Assembly: GCA_946480835.1 (NCBI GenBank)
Contig: CAMLLC010000011.1
Coordinates: forward strand, 1 to 64,000
DNA: 64,000 nucleotides
Origin: Entomomonas sp945283395
GTDB lineage: Bacteria > Pseudomonadota > Gammaproteobacteria > Pseudomonadales > Pseudomonadaceae
Direction: 5' to 3'
Shown: positions 25,738 to 35,127 of the stretch, piece by piece
Position numbering within the stretch: position 1 is the stretch's first letter
Layout: each line of letters starts with the position of its first letter
The notes under the pieces: generated by a model
The model's database searches: none
What the model was told of the DNA's origin: nothing
The model's input: only the letters and a program-made list of their open reading frames with translations
Made by a program: the position numbers and the translations under genes

Positions 25738-27369
25738 ATGACGCGTTATATCTTCGTCACTGGCGGTGTTGTTTCTTCTTTAGGAAAAGGCATTGCCTCT
25801 GCCTCTCTGGCTGCAATATTAGAAGCACGAGGCCTAAAAGTTACTCTTCTCAAGCTTGACCCTTATATTAATGTTGACCCCGGCACTATGAGCCCATTCC
25901 AACATGGGGAAGTATTTGTAACCGATGATGGGGCTGAAACAGATCTCGATTTAGGTCATTATGAACGGTTTGTGCGTACAACCATGACCCAAAATAATAA
26001 TTTTACGACTGGCCGCGTTTACGCTGATGTGCTTCGTAAAGAACGTCATGGTGATTATCTAGGGGCTACTATTCAAGTGATTCCCCATATTACGGATGAA
26101 ATTAAGCACCGTATCATTAAAGGGGCAGCTAATGCTGATATTGCTATGGTTGAAATTGGCGGGACTGTAGGCGATATAGAGTCTCAACCCTTTTTAGAAG
26201 CAATCAGGCAATTAAGAGTAGAAGTAGGGCCAAAACATGCCATACTCATGCACCTTACTTTAGTACCCTATATTGCTACAGCCGGCGAAACTAAAACTAA
26301 ACCTACCCAGCATTCAGTTAAAGAACTTCGTTCGATAGGTTTACAACCTGATATTCTTATCTGTCGCTCGGATCATCCTATTGATCTATCTTCACGTCGC
26401 AAAATTTCGCTATTCACTAATGTGGAAGAGCGTGCGGTAATCTCCTTAGAAGATGCTGATACTATCTACCGCATTCCTTCTATTCTTCACGCCCAAGGAC
26501 TAGATGATTATGTGGTAGAACGCTTTAATTTAGACTGTGCGCCTGCTGATTTATTCGAATGGGAACAAGTAGTGGATGCCAAACTGCATCCACAACATGA
26601 AGTGACTATTGCCATGGTAGGCAAATACATGGAATTATTAGACGCTTATAAATCGCTTATTGAAGCGATAGGACATGCTGGCATAAAGAATCGCACTAAA
26701 GTTAATCTACGTTATATTGATTCAGAAGATATAGAAACCAAAGGAGTTAGCTTATTAGCTGGCGCAGATGCTATTCTAGTTCCTGGCGGCTTTGGCCTAA
26801 GAGGTGTAGAAGGCAAAATCACTACCGTTCAATATGCTAGGGAAAATAAAATTCCTTACCTTGGTATCTGTTTAGGTCTGCAAGTAGCGGTCATTGAATT
26901 TGCACGCCACATAGTAGGCATGGAGGACGCTAATTCATCTGAATTTAGTAAAGATACTCCTTACCCTGTCATAGGTCTAATTACTGAATGGCAAGATGCT
27001 GACGGATCTACCGAAAAGCGTTCGGAATATTCAGATTTGGGGGGTACTATGAGATTAGGTGGGCAAATTTGTAAACTTACCACTGCCTCACATGTTTACA
27101 GCTGCTATCAACAAGAGATTATTAGAGAACGTCATAGACACCGTTATGAAGTGAATAATACGCTCTTACCTAAATTAATAGCAGCTGGCTTAAAAGTAAC
27201 AGGTCGCTCTGAAGATGAAGCATTGGTGGAAGTGGTTGAAGTACCAGATCACCCTTGGTTTGTAGCTTGTCAATTTCATCCTGAATTTACCTCTACACCA
27301 AGAGATGGCCATCCCCTCTTTAGTGGTTTTGTAAAAGCAGCTCTTAAACATCACGAGTTAACAAAATAG
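25738..27369 (+). CDS. pyrG: CTP synthase
   Basis: Makes CTP from UTP, ATP and glutamine. 543 residues: the N-terminal synthase part (YIFVTGGVVSSLGKGIASAS, KLDPYINVDPGTMSP) and a C-terminal glutamine amidotransferase with nucleophile GICLGLQ and the HPEF motif. I start at ATG 25738, which aligns with known CTP synthases and has AGGA 7 bases upstream; the frame is open 13 codons further up. First gene of pyrG-kdsA-eno, the order of P. aeruginosa; kdsA begins 1 bp after its stop. Confidence 0.97.
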   Translation: MTRYIFVTGGVVSSLGKGIASASLAAILEARGLKVTLLKLDPYINVDPGTMSPFQHGEVFVTDDGAETDLDLGHYERFVRTTMTQNNNFTTGRVYADVLRKERHGDYLGATIQVIPHITDEIKHRIIKGAANADIAMVEIGGTVGDIESQPFLEAIRQLRVEVGPKHAILMHLTLVPYIATAGETKTKPTQHSVKELRSIGLQPDILICRSDHPIDLSSRRKISLFTNVEERAVISLEDADTIYRIPSILHAQGLDDYVVERFNLDCAPADLFEWEQVVDAKLHPQHEVTIAMVGKYMELLDAYKSLIEAIGHAGIKNRTKVNLRYIDSEDIETKGVSLLAGADAILVPGGFGLRGVEGKITTVQYARENKIPYLGICLGLQVAVIEFARHIVGMEDANSSEFSKDTPYPVIGLITEWQDADGSTEKRSEYSDLGGTMRLGGQICKLTTASHVYSCYQQEIIRERHRHRYEVNNTLLPKLIAAGLKVTGRSEDEALVEVVEVPDHPWFVACQFHPEFTSTPRDGHPLFSGFVKAALKHHELTK

Positions 27370-27370
27370 T

Positions 27371-28216
27371 ATGCCTCAAAAAATTATAAAAGTTGGTAAT
27401 ATTTCTATAGCGAACGACAAACCTTTTGTCTTGTTTGGTGGCATGAACGTATTGGAATCTCGTGACCTTGCCTTAACAATCTGTGAACACTATATAAAGG
27501 TTACTGAACAATTAGGGATACCTTACGTATTCAAAGCAAGTTTTGATAAAGCTAATCGTTCATCTATTAACTCTTTTAGAGGCCCAGGACTAGACGCTGG
27601 CTTAAAAATTTTTGAAGAAATTAAAACTACTTTTAATGTTCCTGTTATAACGGATGTTCACGAACCTGCCCAAGCAGCACCAGTGGCTGAAGTATGCGAC
27701 ATTATCCAATTACCTGCTTTTTTATCTAGGCAAACCGATTTAGTAGTTGCTATGGCTAAAACTGGCGCTGTTATCAATATTAAAAAGGCACAATTTCTAG
27801 CACCGCAAGAAACGCAACATATCCTTGCTAAATGCATAGAAGCAGGTAACGAACAATTAATTTTGTGTGAAAGGGGAAGCTGCTTTGGTTATAACAACCT
27901 GATAGTAGATATGTTAGGTTTTGGTATTATGAAACAGTTTGAATATCCTGTCTTTTTTGATGTTACTCATGCATTACAAATGCCTGGTAAACGGGTTGAT
28001 TCAGCAGATGGTCGACGTGCCCAAGTCACAGATCTAGCCAAAGCAGGCCTTAGTCAAGGACTGGCTGGTTTATTTTTAGAGGCGCATCCAGATCCTGATC
28101 ATGCTAAATGTGATGGACCTTGTGCATTACCTTTAGATAAGTTGGAGCCTTTTTTAAGCCAACTAAAACAACTGGATGATTTAATTAAATCATTCCCCCC
28201 TATTGCAACAGCGTAA
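27371..28216 (+). CDS. kdsA: 2-dehydro-3-deoxyphosphooctonate (Kdo-8-P) synthase
   Basis: Condenses phosphoenolpyruvate with arabinose 5-phosphate to Kdo-8-phosphate for the LPS inner core. 281 residues with VFKASFDKANRSS, TDVHEP, FDVTHALQ and EAHPDPDHAKCDGP. N26 in GGMNVLESRD marks the metal-independent class I enzyme as in E. coli. It lies between pyrG (1-bp gap) and eno (36-bp gap), so probably one operon. Confidence 0.97.
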   Translation: MPQKIIKVGNISIANDKPFVLFGGMNVLESRDLALTICEHYIKVTEQLGIPYVFKASFDKANRSSINSFRGPGLDAGLKIFEEIKTTFNVPVITDVHEPAQAAPVAEVCDIIQLPAFLSRQTDLVVAMAKTGAVINIKKAQFLAPQETQHILAKCIEAGNEQLILCERGSCFGYNNLIVDMLGFGIMKQFEYPVFFDVTHALQMPGKRVDSADGRRAQVTDLAKAGLSQGLAGLFLEAHPDPDHAKCDGPCALPLDKLEPFLSQLKQLDDLIKSFPPIATA

Positions 28217-28252
28217 AAGCCTACTAGGCTGTATTTTGGAGTAGCACTAACA

Positions 28253-29545
28253 ATGGTAAAAATTGTTGATATTAAAGGTCGTGAAATATTAGACTCCCGT
28301 GGCAATCCAACGGTAGAAGCAGATGTTATCCTTGATAATGGCTTAGTAGGGCGGGCCTGTTCGCCTTCTGGAGCCTCTACTGGTTCTAGAGAGGCTTTAG
28401 AGTTACGTGATGGTGAGCCAAGCCGTTACTTAGGGAAGGGGGTCTTAAAAGCTGTAGCCAATGTAAATGGGCCTATTAAAGAAGCATTATTAGGTAAAGA
28501 CCCTAGCAACCAAGCTGAACTAGATAAAATTATGATAGACCTAGATGGCACAGAAAATAAAGCCAAGCTAGGGGCTAATGCTATCTTAGCTGTTTCTTTA
28601 GCAATAGCCAAAGCAGCTGCTAGAACGCTAGGCATTCCTTTATACGAACACATTGCCAACCTTAACGGTACGCCTAAACAATACAGTATGCCAGTACCTA
28701 TGATGAATATCATCAATGGCGGTGAACATGCCGATAACAATGTTGATATACAAGAATTTATGATTCAGCCAATAGGTGCTAAAACTTTCGCAGACGCACT
28801 ACGTATGGGAGCTGAAATATTTCAAAATCTTAAGACTATTTTACATGAGCGTAAATTAAGTACTTCGGTTGGTGATGAAGGTGGTTTTGCTCCTAACTTC
28901 TCATCTAATGAAGCCGCTTTATCTGCTATTGTTGCAGCAGTAGCTAAAGCTGGTTATAAACTAGGTGATGATGTTACACTTGCCCTTGATTGTGCTTCCA
29001 GTGAGTTTTATAAAGACGGTCAATATGTATTAGCGGGTGAAAATAAATCTTTCAGTTCTGCCGAATTTGCTGATTACTTAGATAACCTTACTAATCTTTA
29101 TCCTATCATTTCTATTGAAGATGGTATGGATGAATATGACTGGGAAGGTTGGAAAATTTTAACTGACAAGTTAGGTAAAAAGGTACAATTAGTAGGTGAT
29201 GATCTGTTTGTCACTAACACCAAAATTCTTAACGAAGGTATAGAAAAAGGTATTGCTAACTCAATACTTATTAAATTTAATCAGATAGGCTCCTTAACTG
29301 AAACATTAGAAGCTATCAAAATGGCTAAAAAAGCTGGTTATACAGCTATTATCTCGCACCGTAGCGGTGAGACCGAAGATGCTACTATTGCTGACTTAGC
29401 AGTGGGTACAGCTGCTGGTCAAATCAAGACAGGTTCATTGTGTCGCAGCGATCGTATGGCTAAATACAACCAATTACTTCGAATTGAAGAAGTATTGGCA
29501 GATAAAGCGCCTTATCATGGCCGCGAAGAATTTGAACGCTACTAA
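28253..29545 (+). CDS. eno: Enolase
   Basis: Interconverts 2-phosphoglycerate and phosphoenolpyruvate in glycolysis; in many gammaproteobacteria it is also a degradosome subunit. 430 residues with the full family pattern: SGASTGSREALELRDG, SVGDEGGFAP, the metal ligands in SIEDGMDEYDW and LVGDDLFVTN, and the signature LIKFNQIGSLTET. It closes the pyrG-kdsA-eno operon; ribosome site TTTGGAG precedes the ATG. Confidence 0.98.
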   Translation: MVKIVDIKGREILDSRGNPTVEADVILDNGLVGRACSPSGASTGSREALELRDGEPSRYLGKGVLKAVANVNGPIKEALLGKDPSNQAELDKIMIDLDGTENKAKLGANAILAVSLAIAKAAARTLGIPLYEHIANLNGTPKQYSMPVPMMNIINGGEHADNNVDIQEFMIQPIGAKTFADALRMGAEIFQNLKTILHERKLSTSVGDEGGFAPNFSSNEAALSAIVAAVAKAGYKLGDDVTLALDCASSEFYKDGQYVLAGENKSFSSAEFADYLDNLTNLYPIISIEDGMDEYDWEGWKILTDKLGKKVQLVGDDLFVTNTKILNEGIEKGIANSILIKFNQIGSLTETLEAIKMAKKAGYTAIISHRSGETEDATIADLAVGTAAGQIKTGSLCRSDRMAKYNQLLRIEEVLADKAPYHGREEFERY

Positions 29546-29567
29546 ACTAACTTCAGGACCATTCAAT

Positions 29568-29605
29568 AAAGCCAGCTATACCTTATGTGCTGGCTTTATA
29601 TTTAT
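29568..29605 (+). terminator. Terminator after eno
   Basis: Inverted repeat AAAGCCAGC / GCTGGCTTT (29568-29576, 29589-29597) with a 12-base loop, then ATATTTAT, 22 bp after the eno stop. The rest of the gap up to 29886 shows no gene or clear signal. Confidence 0.7.
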
Positions 29606-29886
29606 TAACAATCGCTTTTGCTACTTTCAATTTTAATGCTCGAGCAACTCAACCATTACCCATTTGCTATTTAGCTGCCGCCCATTAGCTAACTAGTGGC
29701 CATTTAGGGAATAGATAGGAAAGGTCACATTATGATGAGACGCTCCCACTAAGGCCAATGATTATGCTACTATTCGAATGAATTAGTTGTATATTATTAG
29801 ATCCACCTTGATCCTTTATTTATTTAATATGTTATCAACATATCCCTATCGAAAGGGCCTGTTAATTTTATTAACATTATCGTTTT

Positions 29887-30759
29887 TTAATTAGCTTCAA
29901 CTTGATAATAAGAAATGCTATAACCTCTTGCAGCTAATAAATTCAATACACTCTCATCGCCAATTAAATGCATGTCCCCTACAACCACTAAAGTTAGTTT
30001 ATTAGTATCTGCAAATTTTTCTATTTGACTTAGCCATGCTTTATTACGCTTAACTAACAAGTTTTGATAAAACTTGTTCATACTGATACTATTACTATAG
30101 TCATTGATCTGGGCAAGCATAGTAGTTGTTTCACCTGCATATATTTGCTTAACCAAAATATCCAAAGCTAAGTTTTTATTTTCAAGCTCCTTTAACATTT
30201 CTTCTATAAGCACATTAGGGTTAATTTGTTTTAATGTAGCCAACGCTGCTAATTGTTGTTCAATAGTTTCTAACCCAACTATTTCTTTACCTTCGGCTTT
30301 TGCTTTATCATAAAGTATTCTATCTATACCCGCTTGATATCCCTGCTGTTGCCAAATCATCACAGGTAACGAAAGACTCATAAAAGCGGCATCAAATCTA
30401 GTTAGCTGGATAGGTATATTATATTTTCGCATAACTGCTTGCAGCCTTTGCCAGACATCCGCTCTGAGGGTTTTATCGAGCGTTGTTCCGTGCAATTGAA
30501 ATTGTAGCGCCATCTGACTTGCAACGGTTATTGAATCTAATTCAACTAAATCTACCTCGAAAGCTATTCTGCTCGACACTTTAAAGGCTTGTAAATATTC
30601 TGCTGGTAATGGTAATTGAGATGGATGTAATAAATGAATACTGCCTGCTAAAATGACCTTTTTTCCCTCTTTTTCAGCAAGCCAAACACTACTTTTAGCA
30701 TAACTAAACGAAGAAATAATGATTAATAGTATTAATAGTAGTGCTTTAAATTTTTTCAT
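29887..30759 (-). CDS. TraB/GumN family exported protein
   Basis: 290 residues with a signal peptide (MKKFKALLLILLIIISSFSYA). The two family signatures are present: AGSIHLLHPSQLPLP near the N-terminus and VVVGDMHLIGDESVLNLL near the C-terminus, which pair to form the putative metal-dependent hydrolase site (TIKI/GumN fold). ATG 30759 (TAGG 7 bases upstream) starts 14 bp after the ppx stop, so it is probably co-transcribed with ppx. Physiological role not known. Confidence 0.85.
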   Translation of the reverse strand: MKKFKALLLILLIIISSFSYAKSSVWLAEKEGKKVILAGSIHLLHPSQLPLPAEYLQAFKVSSRIAFEVDLVELDSITVASQMALQFQLHGTTLDKTLRADVWQRLQAVMRKYNIPIQLTRFDAAFMSLSLPVMIWQQQGYQAGIDRILYDKAKAEGKEIVGLETIEQQLAALATLKQINPNVLIEEMLKELENKNLALDILVKQIYAGETTTMLAQINDYSNSISMNKFYQNLLVKRNKAWLSQIEKFADTNKLTLVVVGDMHLIGDESVLNLLAARGYSISYYQVEAN

Positions 30760-30773
30760 GGCAAAACCTATTA

Positions 30774-32276
30774 TCAAAAGACTTCTAGTTCATATCCTAT
30801 GCGTTTTAGCCAAATCGCTTCTTGGCAAAAATCAGCTTGCGTTAGAGGGTTACTTTCTAACCATCCTTGAGGAAAACGTATCTCTAGCTTTTTAGGTTTG
30901 GCAGTTAGTTTTACCTCAAGCTCACGCTGATTACTACGGATATGATGAAATAAAATAGCAAATCTCAATAAAATACATAATCTAATAAGCTGTTCACTAT
31001 GCTCGGTAGCTTCTTCAAACTTATCCTTGGGTATATTCCTTCTATGTCCTCTCACCAGCATTGCCAACTCCTGTTGTTCTTGTCGAGAAAATCCTGATAA
31101 TTCTGAATATTCCAATAAATAAGCACTATGTTTATGATATTGATAATGGGCAATATCTAGGCCTATCTCATAAACCTTAGCGCCCCAATTTAACAGTTCT
31201 GCATACCAATCATCTTCTAGTAACCAATCTTTTGCCACTTGGCTAAGTGCTTCTAATGCTTTAGCCGAAACTCTGGCGGCCTGCTCTGTATCTACATGAT
31301 AACGTTCTTGTAAAGACAACATTGTTCTTTCTCTAACATCTTCATGTTGGTAGCGACCTAGTTGATCATATAAGACACCTTCTCTAAGTGCCCCTTCTGA
31401 ATAACTCATCTTATCCAAATCTAATGCATCAAAAATTGCTTCTAATATGGCTAATCCTGGTGGCAAAATAGCCTTTCTATCATTTTTGATTCCTTCAATA
31501 TCTAATTTTTCTACATCACCTAATTTTAATATTTTTTGTTTTAACCAAGTGATTCCCTCCCTACAAATCTCAGCATCAGAACTAGCATACCCTGCCGCTT
31601 TACAAGCATTAGCTATAGCCTTGATAGTACCTGATGAGCCTACAACCTCTTGCCAACCTAATTTTTGTAATGATTGCTCTATAGCCATTAATTCTAAACG
31701 TGCTGCGGTATAAGCTTGAGCATATCTGTTAGCCGTTAGTTTTTCACCAGCAAAATATTTTCTATGATAGCTTACGCAACCCATTTGTTGGCTTTCTAAA
31801 AGCAATGGATCAAAATTTTGGCCTATTATAAATTCTGTGCTACCACCGCCTATATCCACTACTAAGCGCTTATTTTTAGAGGTTCTTAAGGTATTAGACA
31901 CCCCTAAATAAATTAATCTAGCCTCTTCCCTGCCTGAAATAATCTCTACTGGATGCTTTAATATTTCTTCAGCTTTTTTGATAAATTCTTTTCGATTTCT
32001 AGCCTCTCTGAGGGCATTAGTTCCTACAACTCTTACACTCTCTTCCGGCATATTTTCAACTATTTGGGCAAAACGCTTTAAACACTTATAGCCTCTCTCC
32101 ATAGCGGCTTCGTCTAAACGTAAATCCTCTGTTATGCCTGCTGCTAATTGTACCTTTTCACCTAATTGTTCTAACACCTTAATATTATCATTGTCTACTC
32201 TGGCTACTAACATATGAAAACTATTAGACCCTAGATCAATAGTAGCAATAACAGAATGAACATTATCAGCCGTCAT
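30774..32276 (-). CDS. ppx: Exopolyphosphatase (Ppx/GppA family)
   Basis: 500 residues, close to the P. aeruginosa Ppx length. N-terminal ASKHA phosphatase fold: IATIDLGSNSFHMLVAR, ISGREEARLIYLGV, VVDIGGGSTEF. The C-terminal HD-like helical domain and tail favour Ppx over the shorter GppA-only form. It removes terminal phosphate from polyphosphate. ppk is not adjacent. Downstream a TraB/GumN gene follows at 14 bp. Confidence 0.93.
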   Translation of the reverse strand: MTADNVHSVIATIDLGSNSFHMLVARVDNDNIKVLEQLGEKVQLAAGITEDLRLDEAAMERGYKCLKRFAQIVENMPEESVRVVGTNALREARNRKEFIKKAEEILKHPVEIISGREEARLIYLGVSNTLRTSKNKRLVVDIGGGSTEFIIGQNFDPLLLESQQMGCVSYHRKYFAGEKLTANRYAQAYTAARLELMAIEQSLQKLGWQEVVGSSGTIKAIANACKAAGYASSDAEICREGITWLKQKILKLGDVEKLDIEGIKNDRKAILPPGLAILEAIFDALDLDKMSYSEGALREGVLYDQLGRYQHEDVRERTMLSLQERYHVDTEQAARVSAKALEALSQVAKDWLLEDDWYAELLNWGAKVYEIGLDIAHYQYHKHSAYLLEYSELSGFSRQEQQELAMLVRGHRRNIPKDKFEEATEHSEQLIRLCILLRFAILFHHIRSNQRELEVKLTAKPKKLEIRFPQGWLESNPLTQADFCQEAIWLKRIGYELEVF

Positions 32277-32457
32277 AGATTAACTTCTTGTCTGCAATTA
32301 ATAGAAATAGGTATATATTTTAAAGTGTCAACATGTTCAATAACAGGAAAATATTATTAAAACAATATTTGTCAGCTTTATAAAATATATTGTAACCTGT
32401 TATTTTGAAAATCACCTATTGTAAATAATAGTTTTTTTGCTCTATTGGAAAATGTCT

Positions 32458-33303
32458 ATGAATTATCGCCATGCATTTCATGCAGGAAACCATGCTGATG
32501 TATTTAAGCATTTAGTGCTTACTAACCTTATTAATTTAATGAGCCACAAAGCAACTGCTTTTGCCTATCTAGATACTCATGCAGGGGTAGGTCTATACGA
32601 CTTATACGGAAATGAAGCAAAACGCACAGGGGAATGGTTAACAGGCATAAAATTATTATTAGACCAACCTAATCACCCTGCCTTTGTAGCATCTTACGTA
32701 GAGGTCATACATGCGTTAAATCCCCAACAACAGCTACGTTATTACCCAGGCTCGCCTCTTTTAGCTCAAAGACTTATGCGCTCACAAGATAAACTTATAT
32801 TAAATGAGCTACACCCTCAAGACCTACAATTATTAAAACAACTTTTTAAAGAGGATCATCGCATTAGTATTCATAACCAAAATGGCTGGTTATTAGCAAA
32901 AGCATTATTTCCTCTAGCCGAAAAAAGAGCTCTTATTCTCATAGATTCTCCTTTTGAAAAAACAGATGATTTTGCACAATGCCTGAATGCCTTGACAGAA
33001 ATAACGAAAAGAATGCGTCAAGCAGTGGTAGCTGTATGGTATCCCATTAAGAAGAAAGAAGATCTTAAAGGGTTTTACCTTAATGTAACACGCATTAAAA
33101 GCATACCTAAATTATTAAAAGTTGAAATGCTCATGCAAGCGGCAGATAATAACTTAGGCTTGAATGGTTCAGGAATGGTTATTGCGAATCCTCCTTGGAA
33201 ACTAGAGGTAGAATTGGTTAATTTGTTAAATTACCTTAAGCAAATATTAGCACCAAATACTGGCAAATACTCAATTGATTGGCTAATAGCTGAAAAAAGC
33301 TAA
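32458..33303 (+). CDS. rlmJ: 23S rRNA A2030 N6-methyltransferase RlmJ
   Basis: 281 residues, as E. coli RlmJ (280). Diagnostic N-terminus MNYRHAFHAGNHADVFKH, the catalytic IDSPFEKTDDF (DPP(Y/F)-like) and the C-terminal NPPWKLE. The start is ATG 32458 with GGAA about 7 bases upstream; the frame is open a few codons further. It methylates A2030 of 23S rRNA. Confidence 0.95.
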   Translation: MNYRHAFHAGNHADVFKHLVLTNLINLMSHKATAFAYLDTHAGVGLYDLYGNEAKRTGEWLTGIKLLLDQPNHPAFVASYVEVIHALNPQQQLRYYPGSPLLAQRLMRSQDKLILNELHPQDLQLLKQLFKEDHRISIHNQNGWLLAKALFPLAEKRALILIDSPFEKTDDFAQCLNALTEITKRMRQAVVAVWYPIKKKEDLKGFYLNVTRIKSIPKLLKVEMLMQAADNNLGLNGSGMVIANPPWKLEVELVNLLNYLKQILAPNTGKYSIDWLIAEKS

Positions 33304-33409
33304 TGACTATTTTTTATAATAGTTGCTATTATTTATTAATTTTTGACTTTAAACACTATTAAACATTTTAAAAACATGTAAAGTAACTAATCATTTTATC
33401 CTAAAGAAC

Positions 33410-34003
33410 ATGATGATCTCTATCAAAAAACCATTTTTATTATTCTTACCTTTGTTACTATTAGCTCTTATGTTATCAAATAGTTATGCAATTGCCGATA
33501 ACGCCGTTAAACTTTATAAATGGAAGGATACCGAAGATCAGTGGCATTACTCAAAATTACCTCCAGACCCTGCAAATAAAAAAGTTACGCCAACCAATTT
33601 AGAAGTAGCTAAAGATGGCAAAAATATCATTTTTGAAAAAAAAACCGATACCTCTATAACTAGTAAAACAGAGACACCACAACTAACTCAACAACAGCAA
33701 GAGGCTCAATTAAGAGAAAATTGCCGTAATACTCAAAAAGAAATGATGAGTACCGCTAATTATTATCGTAAAACCTTAGATCAGAAACTTCAGGAAAGAG
33801 CCATTACTGTTGATCAGTATAATAAAGAAACCCTTGCTATTGTTAAACTAGAAGAAATAGGCGGCGATATTAACTTTTTCGATTATTGTTTGGTAGGTTT
33901 TATCAAAAATCCTCAGTATAAAACGGTGGCAGATTGTATTCTAGCTTCTGAAACAGAAGAAAATCGTATCAGCTGTTTACAACAATTACCGCCAACAGAA
34001 TGA
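33410..34003 (+). CDS. DUF4124 domain exported protein
   Basis: 197 residues with a signal peptide (LFLPLLLLALMLSNSYA) followed directly by the DUF4124 pattern KLYKWKDTEDQWHYSKLPPDP. The rest is helical with four cysteines in the C-terminal half. DUF4124 proteins are common small envelope proteins of Pseudomonas without a known function. Likely its own transcription unit before cpdA. Confidence 0.8.
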   Translation: MMISIKKPFLLFLPLLLLALMLSNSYAIADNAVKLYKWKDTEDQWHYSKLPPDPANKKVTPTNLEVAKDGKNIIFEKKTDTSITSKTETPQLTQQQQEAQLRENCRNTQKEMMSTANYYRKTLDQKLQERAITVDQYNKETLAIVKLEEIGGDINFFDYCLVGFIKNPQYKTVADCILASETEENRISCLQQLPPTE

Positions 34004-34026
34004 ACTATTATTCTCTGGTTAATAAG

Positions 34027-34032
34027 TTATAA
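34027..34032 (+). promoter_or_regulatory. Candidate -10 element before cpdA
   Basis: A perfect TATAAT 33 bp before the TTG start of cpdA. The -35 at 17-bp spacing is weak (CTATTA), so an activator may help, or the match is chance in AT-rich DNA. Confidence 0.35.
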
Positions 34033-34065
34033 TGAGTAAAACAGCCCTTATTTGAGATATTTATT

Positions 34066-34878
34066 TTGACAACTACTACTGCTTATGATGATGATTATCT
34101 ACTTTGTGTACAACTAACAGATGTTCATCTTTTTGCTGACCCTCAGCAAAAACTATTAGGTATTCCTACTGCGCAAAGTCTCGAACAAGTTATTGAGTTG
34201 ATTAATATTGAACATCCCAAGCTAGATCTAGTCATAGTAACAGGTGATATCTCACAAGATGGTAGTTTTGAATCCTATCGATTGTTTCAACAACAGCTCA
34301 GCAAAATTAATGCCCATTCTCTCTGGACTGCTGGTAATCATGATGATTTCTCCGTCATTAGCGAACGAGCAGACTTTCAACCCCATTTAGCAATCCAATA
34401 CGATCTTGGCCAAAAATGGCGGGTTCATATGCTCAACTCACAAGTAATAGGAGAGAACTATGGCAAATTATCAAAAACACAGCTTGAAGATTTATTAGCT
34501 TCCTTTCAATCAACCGATAGATACCATTTGATAGGTATTCATCATCCTGCTTTTGCCACTAGTGCGCTATGGTTAAATGATATCAGACTGCAAGAATCTT
34601 GGGACTTTTTAGATTGCTTAGAATTCTTTTTAAATGCTAATGTGGTACTCTGTGGGCATGTACATCAAGTAGTAGAACTTTATTATAGAGGTACATACTT
34701 ATTTTCCTCGCCTTCTACCTGTTTTCAATTTGCCCCAGATAGCAAAGAATTTACCCTAGATGATTTAACTCCAGGTTATCGATGGATCAAACTCTTTAAT
34801 GATGGTCGAATAGATACCGGAATTTCTCGCCTAACAGAAAATTCTTTTAAAGCTGAGCTAACTGAACAATTTTATTGA
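34066..34878 (+). CDS. cpdA: 3',5'-cyclic AMP phosphodiesterase CpdA
   Basis: Hydrolyses cAMP to AMP. 270 residues with the complete metallophosphoesterase ligand set: QLTDVHLF, VTGDISQDG, TAGNHDD, GIHHPAF and LCGHVHQ. No in-frame ATG precedes the conserved first strand, so the start is TTG 34066. In P. aeruginosa CpdA limits the cAMP that activates Vfr; the vfr homolog is at 51481, so both sides of the cAMP circuit lie in this window. Confidence 0.92.
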   Translation: MTTTTAYDDDYLLCVQLTDVHLFADPQQKLLGIPTAQSLEQVIELINIEHPKLDLVIVTGDISQDGSFESYRLFQQQLSKINAHSLWTAGNHDDFSVISERADFQPHLAIQYDLGQKWRVHMLNSQVIGENYGKLSKTQLEDLLASFQSTDRYHLIGIHHPAFATSALWLNDIRLQESWDFLDCLEFFLNANVVLCGHVHQVVELYYRGTYLFSSPSTCFQFAPDSKEFTLDDLTPGYRWIKLFNDGRIDTGISRLTENSFKAELTEQFY

Positions 34879-35127
34879 AGACTAACAAACTAGTCATTAG
34901 TAATTCACAAAGCTAATCTACCTACTAGGTAAACTAGTAATGTGTTATCTGCTAGATAACAAAAACAAACCCATAAGTTATAACTTAGTTTTTCGTGATT
35001 TGATTGTAGCTAACTTATTAGCAAGTCTTTTGCCACTATCAATATGATTAAAAGCCTATTAGCTGCCTTTCATTTTTGCTCAAATAACCTCTCATTATGC
35101 TTTTAGCATTCTCGTCTGGCTCTCTTT

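Noticed and set aside
34943..34961. Inverted repeat TGTTATCT/AGATAACA as a terminator
   Set aside because: Short stem with a 3-base loop and no U run on either strand.
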